From Actinomycetes bacterium (GTDB lineage Bacteria > Actinomycetota > Acidimicrobiia > Acidimicrobiales > Ilumatobacteraceae), in the NCBI GenBank assembly GCA_021414085.1, contig JAIOPC010000002.1:124001-188000 (forward strand): 64,000 nt of DNA, read 5' to 3'. Positions 42,269 through 51,307 of this stretch are shown one piece after another. The translations under genes were made by a program, and so were the position numbers. The notes under the pieces are model-generated. The model was not told where the DNA came from. It saw only the letters and a program-made list of their open reading frames with translations, and ran no database searches. Numbering within the stretch: the first letter of the stretch is position 1; every line of letters starts with the position of its first letter.

Positions 42269-45130
42269 CTAGTTGTCGAGCAGGTCGAGCGCTCGCTGGA
42301 CTAGTTCTCTTGCGGCTTCGATCTTCTCTTGGTACTTGCCGAGGTCGCCGGCTTGTAATGCTTGCTCGGCTTCGTCGAACAGGTCGTCGGCGTTTTTCAA
42401 CAGCTCGGCCGCTGTCGCATCGTCGGGCGGCGTGTTGGGATCGGTGGGCGTTGCCTCGACACCAACAACGTCGCCGAAGTCGACATTCAGACCAGGGAAC
42501 AACTGGCCAAGCGCTTCGCCCAACGATTCCCCGAAGCCGACCTCGCCGTTGTAGTACGCCACGACAAGACGCACTTGGGGCTGGCCAGCTTTTTCCGACT
42601 CGACGTACACGGGCCTTGCCCACAACAAACCGTCGGCAATCGGAATCATCTGTAGATCGCCGTAAACGACGCGCGATCCGGCGAGACCAAGTTCAGTGAC
42701 CTTCGGCGCGAAGTTGCGATCGGTGGAAATGTTGGCCCCGACAACGAACGGGCCTTCTGGCAACGCGCCAGACACTTCGTACGCGATCAGTTGACCATCG
42801 GCCGTGGCCGTCATGTACGACACCAACTCTTTGCGTTCGTTCTTCACGCTGAACGGTTGGTAGGGCCGGAAGATCCGGAACGACGAATCGTCGCCACCGT
42901 CGGCGTGAAACATCGCGTAGTAGGGAATGAAGCGGTCGGCCGTGGACTCGGTCGCGAAGTTGTCGGTGCCCGCGTCGCTTACCTCAGTGTCAGAAGCGAC
43001 AGTTGTGTCGGTGGTCGCGTTGCCCGAGCCGCCCTGCGGCGGCTGATCGGGTGCTGCCAGCGCCACCGACCACGCTCCATCGCGATCGAAGAACGCGGCG
43101 GTATCAAGGCGATATTTCGCGTACGCCGCCGTTTGCAAGCGGAATAGTTCTTCTGGGTACCGCAAGTGCTGCACGAGTTCGTCGGGCATCTCGCTTTTCG
43201 GCGTGAACAGATCGGGGAACACCGAACGCCACACTTGCAACACAGGATCTGTTTCGTCGTTGACATACAGCGTCACCGTGCCGTCGTACGCGTCGACCAC
43301 GGCCTTCACACTGTTACGGACGTAGTTCAGCGAGTGCTTGAGGCCAGCACCCGAATCGAGTTGCGACAGATCCGCACTTTGGCCATAGGGATACCGATTG
43401 CTCGTTGTGTAGCCGTCGATGACCCACACCACTCGGCCACCGATGGCCACCGGATACGGATCGCCGTCGAAGGAGAGAAACGGGGCGAGCTCTTGCACGC
43501 GGGCGCGAGGGTTGCGCAGCAGCAGTAGTTGTGAGTCGTCGGTGATCGCGCTCGAGCCGATCAGGTTGTAGTCCAGCTCGGTCAGCGCGAAGGCGAAGCG
43601 ACGCAGCGTGGACGACAGCGGAACACCCTTGTCGCCCTCATACGGTGCATCCTCAGCCCCCTGGCAGGGGGTCTCGACAACCGACGTGTTGACGATTGAG
43701 TAGCCGCCCAGGCCGGGGCTGAAGTACAGCTCGGGTCGATCAATCGTCACAATGTCGTCGCGGTAGGCGGGGTTGCCATCGGCCTCCACCTGGCTCGCCG
43801 ACGACATCACCAGACCACAGCCGTGCGTGTTGATCAGGTGCGTACCCTGCCACGACTTGTTGCCGACCTGACCGAGGTCGAGTTCGCTGGCGCCGACGAT
43901 GACCTGGCGCAGGACACCATCGACCATGTAGCGATCAGGGTCGAGGTCGTTGATGGTCTGCCCCGGCTTGCCCTTGTCGGTGCGGAAGCGGGTGACCATC
44001 TTCTGGTCGGGTTTGATCTTGCGCACGTCGGTGAGTGCTGCGATGTTCTCGCTGACCTCAGTACGCGACAGCGTGCCAAATTCGATCGGCTCGACTGTCA
44101 CGTCGGCAATGCCGAGCGCCTCGCGCGTCGCATCGATGTTGTAAGCGATGTACTGCGCCTCTTTCTCGCGTTGGTTGGGGTTGACAACGAGCGACTGGAT
44201 GGTGGCCGGGTAGATGACGCCCCCGACGAGCGCGACGATCGCCCACAAACCAGATGCAACGACAGCTGGCCGCCACTTGTCGAACTTCAACGTGCTGAGG
44301 AACAGCAAGGCCGTGAGCAGTGCGATAAACATCAGCAGCAACACAGCTGGCAATTGCGCGTTGTCGACCGCGTACGTAACGCCCCGCACTGCGCCGCGGT
44401 TGGCGGTAGTGAGTTCGTAGCGAGTTACCCAATAGTCGCCAGCCTTCAGAACCGCCAGCACCGCCAAGAGCACAGCGATGTGTGCCTTAGTCGCGCGGCG
44501 CACCTTGGGCCGCGGCGGCTGCAGGACGATGCCGCCGGATAGCACGTGGGTCGCGACGACGAGCAGCGTTATGAACACGAACGCAATGAACAACCAGTCG
44601 AGCACGAACGTGATGAACGGCAACTTGAACAAATAGAAACCGACGTCGTTCCCGAAATGCGGATCGTTCACCCCGAAGGACTTGCTGTTGCGAAACAGCA
44701 GCCAATCCTGCCAACGGCCGATCGCCGGTGCGGCGAACAACAGCCCAACAATGATGGCGATGCCGAAACGCAGCAGGCGTAACTTCTGGCCGAAGAACTC
44801 GTGAAAGCGCTCGACGAGCGGGTGCGTGTTGGCCGCGAACGTGCTTGGTGCCAGACGATCAGCGATGACGAGGTTCACAATCGCTACCGCGATGAACGTG
44901 CCGGCAAACATCGCGAACATCGTGAGCTTGGCGCCGAACACGCCCCAGAACACATCTGTGCGAGCCACCGACTTGTGCCACAAGTAGTCGACATAGAAGT
45001 CGGCAAGGAAGCGAGCGGAGAGTAAGAGGCCAACCAGCAGCACCGCGCCAATGATGAGAAGCGCCCGGCCTCGATCGCTGAAGCGACTTGGCTGACGCAC
45101 GCGGCGAGGGAGATCGGAGGAGTTGCGCAC
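42269..45130 (-). CDS. UPF0182 family membrane protein
   Basis: A 953-residue protein of UPF0182 (COG1615), common in actinobacteria and cyanobacteria and of unknown function. Six to seven helices occupy residues 20-310 (for example LLIIGAVLLVGLLLSARFLA, and VLLAVLAVLKAGDYWVTRYE), followed by a large extracytoplasmic part with YPATIQSLVVNPNQREKEA, the conserved HLINTHGCGLV motif and PVAIGGRVVWVIDGYTTS. A Ser/Thr/Asp-rich insert lies near 690-730, and the C-terminal 60 residues are a helical tail (DDLFDEAEQALQAGDL). GTG 45130 is chosen because TAGCGT lies 7 nt before it. It begins 10 bp after the DivIVA-like gene. Confidence 0.9.
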   Translation of the reverse strand: MRNSSDLPRRVRQPSRFSDRGRALLIIGAVLLVGLLLSARFLADFYVDYLWHKSVARTDVFWGVFGAKLTMFAMFAGTFIAVAIVNLVIADRLAPSTFAANTHPLVERFHEFFGQKLRLLRFGIAIIVGLLFAAPAIGRWQDWLLFRNSKSFGVNDPHFGNDVGFYLFKLPFITFVLDWLFIAFVFITLLVVATHVLSGGIVLQPPRPKVRRATKAHIAVLLAVLAVLKAGDYWVTRYELTTANRGAVRGVTYAVDNAQLPAVLLLMFIALLTALLFLSTLKFDKWRPAVVASGLWAIVALVGGVIYPATIQSLVVNPNQREKEAQYIAYNIDATREALGIADVTVEPIEFGTLSRTEVSENIAALTDVRKIKPDQKMVTRFRTDKGKPGQTINDLDPDRYMVDGVLRQVIVGASELDLGQVGNKSWQGTHLINTHGCGLVMSSASQVEADGNPAYRDDIVTIDRPELYFSPGLGGYSIVNTSVVETPCQGAEDAPYEGDKGVPLSSTLRRFAFALTELDYNLIGSSAITDDSQLLLLRNPRARVQELAPFLSFDGDPYPVAIGGRVVWVIDGYTTSNRYPYGQSADLSQLDSGAGLKHSLNYVRNSVKAVVDAYDGTVTLYVNDETDPVLQVWRSVFPDLFTPKSEMPDELVQHLRYPEELFRLQTAAYAKYRLDTAAFFDRDGAWSVALAAPDQPPQGGSGNATTDTTVASDTEVSDAGTDNFATESTADRFIPYYAMFHADGGDDSSFRIFRPYQPFSVKNERKELVSYMTATADGQLIAYEVSGALPEGPFVVGANISTDRNFAPKVTELGLAGSRVVYGDLQMIPIADGLLWARPVYVESEKAGQPQVRLVVAYYNGEVGFGESLGEALGQLFPGLNVDFGDVVGVEATPTDPNTPPDDATAAELLKNADDLFDEAEQALQAGDLGKYQEKIEAARELVQRALDLLDN

Positions 45131-45140
45131 GCGCCGAACG

Positions 45141-46886
45141 CTACCGGGCAGCGAGCAGCAGCATGCAGCGACAACCCTCATGCGCTGGCGCGGAGATGTG
45201 CTCAGTTGGGAACGGACTACCCGCGCCGATCTCTCCCGCGAGAGCGTTGTCTTCCGCATCCGGGCAGGCCGGCCCACGGGGATCAACCGCCCAACAAACG
45301 GGTGTACCGGCGCGTAAGACGGCGAGCGCACCGCGACCAAACGCCATACGCACAACATCGTCGATGTGCTCGTCGATACGGCTCATCTTCCATTCCCGGT
45401 AGACGGTGCGCGTCAATCCCACCAATTCGGTGTTGTCGCCATCGGCGGCCGCTATCGAACGCTCGAGACGATCGCGCAACGGCGATACAACGGCGGTGGC
45501 GAGCGCCTCGATCGCCGGTGTCAGGGCCGACTCACGAGTGATCTTCGCTCGTTGATCCTCGAGCGATCCATCGTCGATGCCGGCGGCACCGGCCACGGCC
45601 GCATGCATCAGCTCTTCGACGATCGCATCGGCGTAGCGCTGAACATGTTCATCAACGGTCGGCAGCAGTCCCACCAACGACCGAACTGCTTCGCGGCCGC
45701 GCAACCGCAGCAACACGTCGTTTTGTTCGTCGGCGAGCACCCTCTTGAGGTTGCGCGATCCGGCGGCGACAAGTGGCGCCAGTTGGGCATCGCGACGCCC
45801 GAACGGCGAATCGTCGGCAGCGACGTGCGCTTCGGGTTCCTCGGGCGACGGCAGGAACACCGACAGTTGCGTCTCTGCCGGCTCCGCTGGCTTGGGTGCT
45901 TCTTTGGCCGCCGTCTTCTTCGGAGCCTTCGCCTTCGCTTTTGGTTTCGCCTTCGGCGGCGCCTTTTCCGTAACGGCCGCCTTTCCCTCGCCGGTGGCGG
46001 GCTCGCTGGCCGCGCGCAGACGCGCGAACAAGTCTTCAACTGCCACATCGCGTTCGTCAGACTCAGCTTCGTCCCCGACATTCACTTGCTCGACATCGGC
46101 CGGAGCTTCATCGACCGGGACAACATCGACCCGCGCTTCATCGACCGGAGCTTCATCGACCTTGTCGGCAACAACCGGCGCCGCGGGGGCCGCTGGCTTT
46201 GGCGCAGGTGTGGGCTTGGGAAGTTCGATGTCGACGAACTCGGCACCCGCGGCCTGCGGCGCCAACTCGGCGATCACGTCCACAGCGATGACTCGCGATC
46301 GTTCAAAGGACTGCATCAACCGATCGCGGTGGTGGATCAGCTGCTCAATCTGCTTGCGTGCCACTTCACGGCGCCGAGCCAGCTCGCCCAACACTCGCTC
46401 GCGATAGGCGCGGGCCTCGTTGACCATGTCGCGGCCCTGCTGCTTGGCCATCTGCAATTCGTCCTCGGCCGCCAACGAAGCGTCCTGTCGACGACGGCCC
46501 GCTTCGATCTCGGCCTCAGCTCGCACGCGCTGAGCTTCCTCGTTCGCTTCGATAAGCAGCCGCGACGCGGACTCCTCGGCGCGGGTCTTAATCTGCGACG
46601 CAGTCTCGCGAGCGGTGCCGACAATTCGCGTCGCCTCATCACCAAGCATCTCGGCGACTACATCTTCGTCGAGCTCAGCCAACGATGGCGGCGGAGTCTG
46701 TTGGATCAGCCGCAACTCGTTCTCGAGCAGCGTTTCACGATCCTGCAAACGAGCCAGCTCGGCTGCGACCATGCGCAGAAACTCGCGCACCTCGTCGCTA
46801 TCGAAGCCCTTGCGCGAGGTGGTGAAGGTTGCTGTCGAGACCTGCGCCGGTGACGACGGGTCTGGCCGTGAAATCGACAGTGCCAT
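45141..46886 (-). CDS. DivIVA-like coiled-coil protein with cysteine-rich C-terminus
   Basis: A 581-residue protein. Residues about 16-62 (ATFTTSRKGFDSDEVREFLR...) match the DivIVA N-terminal membrane-curvature motif. A long coiled coil follows to about 215, then an Asp/Glu/Lys/Ala-rich linker with EKAPPKAKPKAKAKAPKKTA-like repeats (225-330), and a helical C-terminal domain. The end has C-W-A-VDPRGPACPDAEDN, then PFPTEHISAPAHEGCRCMLL, a C..C..H..CRC pattern like that of phage MuF-type head proteins, which might bind zinc. TACGAT lies 7 nt before the ATG at 46886. Its DivIVA part suggests a location at poles or septum. Neighbours are a PDZ-Lon protease and UPF0182. Confidence 0.82.
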   Translation of the reverse strand: MALSISRPDPSSPAQVSTATFTTSRKGFDSDEVREFLRMVAAELARLQDRETLLENELRLIQQTPPPSLAELDEDVVAEMLGDEATRIVGTARETASQIKTRAEESASRLLIEANEEAQRVRAEAEIEAGRRRQDASLAAEDELQMAKQQGRDMVNEARAYRERVLGELARRREVARKQIEQLIHHRDRLMQSFERSRVIAVDVIAELAPQAAGAEFVDIELPKPTPAPKPAAPAAPVVADKVDEAPVDEARVDVVPVDEAPADVEQVNVGDEAESDERDVAVEDLFARLRAASEPATGEGKAAVTEKAPPKAKPKAKAKAPKKTAAKEAPKPAEPAETQLSVFLPSPEEPEAHVAADDSPFGRRDAQLAPLVAAGSRNLKRVLADEQNDVLLRLRGREAVRSLVGLLPTVDEHVQRYADAIVEELMHAAVAGAAGIDDGSLEDQRAKITRESALTPAIEALATAVVSPLRDRLERSIAAADGDNTELVGLTRTVYREWKMSRIDEHIDDVVRMAFGRGALAVLRAGTPVCWAVDPRGPACPDAEDNALAGEIGAGSPFPTEHISAPAHEGCRCMLLLAAR

Positions 46887-46937
46887 CCGCCGAATCGTAG
46901 GTGTGATCCCGTCGGAAAGGGTGGCACCAGCCCGGCG

Positions 46938-48143
46938 TCAATTCACCGGGTCGCCGCCAAGTCGAACTAATGCATCGAGCGCATCCTGCAGCGTCGCCAC
47001 AGGAATGATCTCGACATCGTCGCCCACTACTTGCTGCGCGCGCTTGATGCCATCGAGACCTTCCTCGCCCTGATTCACGGGCACCAGGAAGTACTTCACA
47101 CCCACCTGCAGCACTGCCGACGCCTTCGAGTTCAGTCCCCCAATCGCGCCGACGTTGCCCTCGACGTCGATCGTGCCGGTCACCGCAATGTTCAGCCCGC
47201 CCGTCAGGTCGCCCTCGGTGAGGGCATCGATCAGCGACAACGTGAACGCAAGCCCGGCCGAAGGGCCACCAATGCCTTCCGTCTTGAACAGCACCGACAA
47301 GCCCGACGGCAAGTCGACGGTCGTCGTGTCGATCGGCCGAAACCCGATGATGGTTCGCGGGGGATCTTCGCCGGGCGCAAGGATCGTTTCGATTTCGCCC
47401 GACATCGGAACACCGTCGCGTTCGAACTCGACCGCGACCTCCTCGCCAGGCGCGACGCCTGCGAGGATCGGCGATAGGTCATCGATGATCGTGACGTCGA
47501 CACCGTTGACCTTTTTCAGCACATCGCCCGGATCAAGAAGTTCGTCGGCCGGGCTGTACTCCAAACACTCCGTACCAGCCTCGTTCGCAACGACGCACAG
47601 CAGAAAGTCGATGATGACATCGCCCTGCTTGATGGTTACGTCGTAGCCAGCCGCCTTCAAGGCGACGTACATAGCGTTGTCTTTCGCGCTGCGCATTTGC
47701 CGCTGGCCACTCTGAATCAGCTGATCCTCAGTCTGATCGCCGTACTTGTCACGATGGCTCCACAGCCGAGCCGCCTTGTTCTCGCGCGTCACGAACCAAT
47801 CCAACAGCGAGATCGGCGGTTGACGAATCGTGATGAAGTAGATGTTGCCGTTCGGGTCGTATGTCGGAACGCCAGCGATATCCAACCGCGGCAAGACGGG
47901 CTCGGCATCCGCGGGTACCAACGCGAACTCCACATCTTCGTTCTCACTCACGAGACACTGCGGCGGCGACTCTTCGGAGGTTGTGTCGAACTCGGTGCAG
48001 CGTGACTTGTTGATCAACAAACCGCTCGGAACGAGCGTCGCCACTAAGGGAGCCAACACGGCGAGCGCGCCGAGGCCGGCAAATGGAACCGCCCACAGGC
48101 GATGCCGACGCGAAGGCGCAGCGAGTTGCGACACGGGCTCCAT
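46938..48143 (-). CDS. PDZ and Lon-type (S16) protease, membrane anchored
   Basis: A 401-residue protein of the YlbL type: an N-terminal membrane helix (AVPFAGLGALAVLAPLVATL), a middle part with a PDZ domain (about 215-290; DPGDVLKKVNGVDVT and GVAPGEEVAVEFERDG), and a C-terminal Lon protease domain with the catalytic Ser in GIGGPSAGLAFTL and Lys in GLNSKASAVLQVG. It should act outside the cytoplasm. The ATG at 48143 follows GGAG by 6 nt (ATG 48149 is an alternative). It is 51 bp upstream of the DivIVA-like gene and divergent from the small membrane protein at 48160. Confidence 0.88.
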   Translation of the reverse strand: MEPVSQLAAPSRRHRLWAVPFAGLGALAVLAPLVATLVPSGLLINKSRCTEFDTTSEESPPQCLVSENEDVEFALVPADAEPVLPRLDIAGVPTYDPNGNIYFITIRQPPISLLDWFVTRENKAARLWSHRDKYGDQTEDQLIQSGQRQMRSAKDNAMYVALKAAGYDVTIKQGDVIIDFLLCVVANEAGTECLEYSPADELLDPGDVLKKVNGVDVTIIDDLSPILAGVAPGEEVAVEFERDGVPMSGEIETILAPGEDPPRTIIGFRPIDTTTVDLPSGLSVLFKTEGIGGPSAGLAFTLSLIDALTEGDLTGGLNIAVTGTIDVEGNVGAIGGLNSKASAVLQVGVKYFLVPVNQGEEGLDGIKRAQQVVGDDVEIIPVATLQDALDALVRLGGDPVN

Positions 48144-48159
48144 TACCATCTCCAATTCA

Positions 48160-48480
48160 GTGAACGTCACCGAGCTCACCACTGCTGCCGGCTGGATTGC
48201 CGGCCTTGCCATTGTGGCGCTCATTGCTTCCGGATGGCGCAAGCCTGCCAGAGCCACAGCCAATCCGGCACGCGCCCGCATGCAACGCGGCATGCCAGAT
48301 CGGGCAGCCGTAGTTGAGGAGAAAGCGCCGTTGGCCGAGCACACCCCACTCTGGCGCCGGGTGTGGGCCGTTGTTGCTAGCGGCGGGCTGGCGCTGTGGG
48401 TCGCGGCTGTGACCGCGACCGTGATCGCATTCGGCAGCGCCTGGATCGTGATCACGCTCACCGACATGCTGAAGCAATGA
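48160..48480 (+). CDS. small two-helix membrane protein
   Basis: A 106-residue protein starting at GTG 48160 (V-N-V-T-ELTTAAGWIAGLAIVAL), set by a TACCAT 10 nt upstream and by the start of the coding-like stretch; the longer reading from 47842 overlaps the PDZ-Lon gene on the other strand. Two helices (TAAGWIAGLAIVALIAS; VWAVVASGGLALWVAAVTATV) flank a basic loop. No family is recognised. Its stop overlaps the start of the HEAT gene (ATGA), so the two are co-translated. Confidence 0.65.
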   Translation: MNVTELTTAAGWIAGLAIVALIASGWRKPARATANPARARMQRGMPDRAAVVEEKAPLAEHTPLWRRVWAVVASGGLALWVAAVTATVIAFGSAWIVITLTDMLKQ

Positions 48481-49094
48481 CAGACGCCGACGCGTGGCGG
48501 CGTGTTGCGGAGGCAGGGCACACCGGCAATGAAACGACGGCGCGCGAATCAGCCGCGGCCGACGACCCGGTTCTTCGTGAGTTGTCGCTCGGTGCGCTGG
48601 AACGGATGGGAAAGCTCACCGACGACGACTTACGCGCCGCGTTCAACGACGCCGACCACTCGGTTCGTCGGCGCGGTGCCATCATCGCGGCGAAGCACCG
48701 CGACGTAACACTGATCGCACCGCTGAACGACGCGCACGATGGCGTCGTCGAGGCGGCGGCGTTCGCGTGTGGCGAGCACGAGGCAGTGAGCGAGGAAGAG
48801 TTCGCCACACTGGTTTCGCTCGCGACTGCGGCAACAGAACCGCTTGTGCGCGAAGCGGCCGTCGCTGCTCTTGGTGCGATCGGCGACGAGCGGGGACTCG
48901 CCGCGATCCTCGCGGGCTGCGTTGATAAGCCGGCGATTCGTCGCCGAGCCGTGCTTGCACTTGCGCCGTTCAGCGGTCCAGAAGTCGACGCCGCGCTGCA
49001 GACTGCGCTGCAAGACCGCGATTGGCAGGTCCGTCAGGCGGCAGAAGATCTGTTAGCGGATGTTGCTGTCGACGAGCGCGAAGTGCCGCAGTAG
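48477..49094 (+). CDS. HEAT-repeat protein
   Basis: A 205-residue protein of stacked HEAT/ARM-type helical repeats, such as DPVLRELSLGALERMG, DADHSVRRRGAIIAAKHR, EPLVREAAVAALGAIGDERG, and DRDWQVRQAAEDLLADV at the end. Such repeats form a curved scaffold that binds other proteins; catalytic residues are absent. ATG 48477 overlaps the stop of the upstream membrane protein by 4 bp. The 3' end overlaps the convergent NAT gene by 42 bp. Confidence 0.85.
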   Translation: MTDADAWRRVAEAGHTGNETTARESAAADDPVLRELSLGALERMGKLTDDDLRAAFNDADHSVRRRGAIIAAKHRDVTLIAPLNDAHDGVVEAAAFACGEHEAVSEEEFATLVSLATAATEPLVREAAVAALGAIGDERGLAAILAGCVDKPAIRRRAVLALAPFSGPEVDAALQTALQDRDWQVRQAAEDLLADVAVDEREVPQ

Positions 49095-49841
49095 TACGTC
49101 GCTCCATTCGTCGGGTGCGACCGGCGAATCGCAGTACTCGCCCGTGCCATCGCGTTGGCGCAGAACATCCATGCGCAACGTCACGCGCGAACCGTCGGCG
49201 TCGAGCGCACGCGTTGCGAACGCCCGCTCGGTCCAGCTGAGACCCGGCTCAGTCTGCAGATAGGTGCTGCGCCGGTCGAAGACCTCAAGCTGTTGCGGTT
49301 CGAACCTGACACGCAGCTGCGGCTCCCACACGGCTACGCCGTCGGCGCCCGGCATTAGCTCGGTAAGCGTGAAGCCGTGCTCTTGCACATCAATGCGCGC
49401 GCGTCGTGGCACGGCTTCCGTCTCCCCCGCCACCATCAGCAGCGGGTGAATGCAGCAGTCTCCGAAGCCGACATCAACGAACCAGCGTTGCTCGGCGAGG
49501 TGCACGATGAGCGCGAGGTGGTCGTTCGGCGGACCCCACTGCGCCGGTTCCGACTCCCACACCTGACACGACACGTAGTCGACAGCGAATCCGAGCCCAC
49601 GCAGCAGTTCGCCGAAACAACCGTTCAGCTCGAAGCACCACCCGCCGCGGCCTTCGTCGACGATCTTGGGGTACGACCACTCGATGTCGGTACGCACTCC
49701 GCGCCGGTGAAACGCGTGAAGGTTCTCGAACGGCACGTGCATCAGGTGCGCGAGTTGCAGCTCGGCGAGCAACCCGACATCGGGTTCGCCCACTGTGTGA
49801 CAGATGTCAATTCGCTGCAGATAGCGATCTACTGAAATCAC
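49053..49841 (-). CDS. arylamine N-acetyltransferase
   Basis: A 262-residue NAT enzyme that transfers acetyl or another acyl from CoA to arylamines. The triad is visible: Cys in RGGWCFELNGCFGELL, His in NDHLALIVHL and Asp in FVDVGFGD. The N-terminus VDRYLQRIDI and HLMHVPFENLHAF are typical. GTG at 49841 follows TAGCGT by 6 nt on the minus strand, so this mRNA is probably leaderless. The gene shares a 31-bp promoter gap with the divergent esterase. Confidence 0.93.
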   Translation of the reverse strand: MISVDRYLQRIDICHTVGEPDVGLLAELQLAHLMHVPFENLHAFHRRGVRTDIEWSYPKIVDEGRGGWCFELNGCFGELLRGLGFAVDYVSCQVWESEPAQWGPPNDHLALIVHLAEQRWFVDVGFGDCCIHPLLMVAGETEAVPRRARIDVQEHGFTLTELMPGADGVAVWEPQLRVRFEPQQLEVFDRRSTYLQTEPGLSWTERAFATRALDADGSRVTLRMDVLRQRDGTGEYCDSPVAPDEWSDVLLRHFALVDSNIR

Positions 49842-49847
49842 AAAATC

Positions 49848-49866
49848 ACGCTACGACACATACAGT
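49848..49866. promoter_or_regulatory. divergent leaderless promoters in a 31-bp gap
   Basis: Minus-strand TAGCGT (49853-49848) serves NAT; plus-strand TACAGT (49861-49866) serves the esterase at 49873, each 6 nt from its start codon. The elements are 7 bp apart, so the two polymerases would collide or exclude one another. Confidence 0.55.
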
Positions 49867-49872
49867 GAACAA

Positions 49873-50841
49873 ATGCGACGCTTCACGATTGCGCTCACAG
49901 CCGCCGCACTTCTTCTGGCAGCGTGCAGCAACGACAGCACCAACGAGACCACAAACGACAGCACGACCTCGGCAACTTCAGCATCGACGGTTGTCGAAAC
50001 GACGGTCGTCGAGTCAACGGTTGTCGAGTCGACGCCACCGGCAAGCACGGCCGATCCGCAAGCGTTCGCCGATCGCCCCTACGACGTGTTCGTGCCCAGC
50101 GGCTACAGCGCCGCGACCGCTGCACCGTTGGTCATCTTGCTGCACGGTTACGGCGCGACCAGCGCGATTCAAGAGGCGTACTTCAAGTTGCAACCGCAAG
50201 CCGAAGCGCGCGGCTTCTTGTATGTGCACCCGGATGCCACGGCAAATCTGCTGGGCGATAGCTCGTGGAACGCGACCGATGCGTGCTGTCAGAACACGGC
50301 GGTGGACGACTCGGGCTACATCACGTTCATCATCGACGAGGTCTCGGCGGCGTACAACGTCGATCCGGCACGCATCTACCTTGTCGGCCACTCCAATGGC
50401 GGCTTCATGTCGTATCGCATGGCATGCGACCACGCCGATCGCATTGCCGCCATCGTCAGCCTTGCTGGCGCAACATTCCTCGACGCTGCGCAGTGCGCGC
50501 CAACCGAGCCGGTCAGCGTTCTGCAGATCCACGGCACCGACGATGGCACGATCGAGTACGCAGGGGGCTCCACACCCATCGGTCGCTACCCATCCGCCGA
50601 GACCACCGTCGCCACTTGGTCGACCTACAACGGTTGCACCACCGCCACTGAGTCGCTCGGCGCGATCGATCTTGGGTTAGAAATCGACGGCGACGAGACA
50701 GCCAAGCAAGCATTCACCGGCTGCCCGGCCGATGGTGCGGTCGAGCTATGGACGATTGACGGCGGACCGCACATCCCGCCGCTCACCGAGAACTTCGCCG
50801 CCGACATCATCGACTGGCTCTACGCCCACCCGAAGGAGTAG
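49873..50841 (+). CDS. secreted esterase lipoprotein (PHB depolymerase/LpqC-like)
   Basis: A 322-residue lipoprotein (LTAAALLLAAC lipobox, Thr/Val-rich tether) with an alpha/beta-hydrolase domain: VILLHGYGATSAIQEAYFKL, a Ser nucleophile in VGHSNGGFMSYRMAC, acid in IHGTDDGTIEY and His in IDGGPHIPPL. The cysteine-containing loop NATDACCQNTAVDD is typical of the PHB depolymerase/LpqC/feruloyl esterase group. Substrates could be polyesters or plant esters. It acts outside the membrane. The start has TACAGT 6 nt upstream. Confidence 0.9.
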   Translation: MRRFTIALTAAALLLAACSNDSTNETTNDSTTSATSASTVVETTVVESTVVESTPPASTADPQAFADRPYDVFVPSGYSAATAAPLVILLHGYGATSAIQEAYFKLQPQAEARGFLYVHPDATANLLGDSSWNATDACCQNTAVDDSGYITFIIDEVSAAYNVDPARIYLVGHSNGGFMSYRMACDHADRIAAIVSLAGATFLDAAQCAPTEPVSVLQIHGTDDGTIEYAGGSTPIGRYPSAETTVATWSTYNGCTTATESLGAIDLGLEIDGDETAKQAFTGCPADGAVELWTIDGGPHIPPLTENFAADIIDWLYAHPKE

Positions 50842-50851
50842 TCCGTCGTCG

Positions 50852-51307
50852 TCACTCGTTGCGCGCTGGTGGAAGATCGGCCACGTCCGCCAGATCGCGG
50901 GGTCTGCCAGAGGCGAGCTTGTTAGCACGGAGATCATCGACGGATATAAAAGGAACTGATTGGTCGCCGACGCGGACCATCACGCGATGCTCGTATGCCA
51001 GTTCGAAGCTCAATCCGGTTGCGAACGTCAGGATGTCGATGCGCTTCGGCTCGCGGCCGAGCTGGACGACGACGTCTGGCTCCTCGAAATCTGCGGGAGT
51101 CAGGCCCAGCCCGCCGAAACCAAACTCCTCCAAGGCCGCAACTACCCGCGATGTGTTCGTCGGGTCGGTCCAGACCCACACGTCAAGGTCCTTCGTGTAA
51201 CGAGGATGCCCATGAGCGGCCAGGGCGTATCCGCCGACGATGAGAAACCGAACCTCATGGGCGGCGAACGATTGTAAGAACTCTTTGAAGTCGGGGTTCA
51301 GTTCCAT
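50852..51307 (-). CDS. nucleotidyltransferase (DUF6036-like)
   Basis: A 151-residue Pol-beta-type nucleotidyltransferase: FLIVGGYALAAHGHPRYTKD-LDVWV has the GG motif and the paired acids of the active site, followed by RVVAALEEFGF and a KRIDILTFATGLSFELAY segment with the third acidic position (D in IDIL). ATG 51307 was chosen because the family begins MELN-x-DFKEF; an upstream start at 51364 overlaps the small gene. It pairs with a small gene at 51255-51446, overlapping by 53 bp, like a toxin-antitoxin or regulated NTase module. Confidence 0.86.
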   Translation of the reverse strand: MELNPDFKEFLQSFAAHEVRFLIVGGYALAAHGHPRYTKDLDVWVWTDPTNTSRVVAALEEFGFGGLGLTPADFEEPDVVVQLGREPKRIDILTFATGLSFELAYEHRVMVRVGDQSVPFISVDDLRANKLASGRPRDLADVADLPPARNE

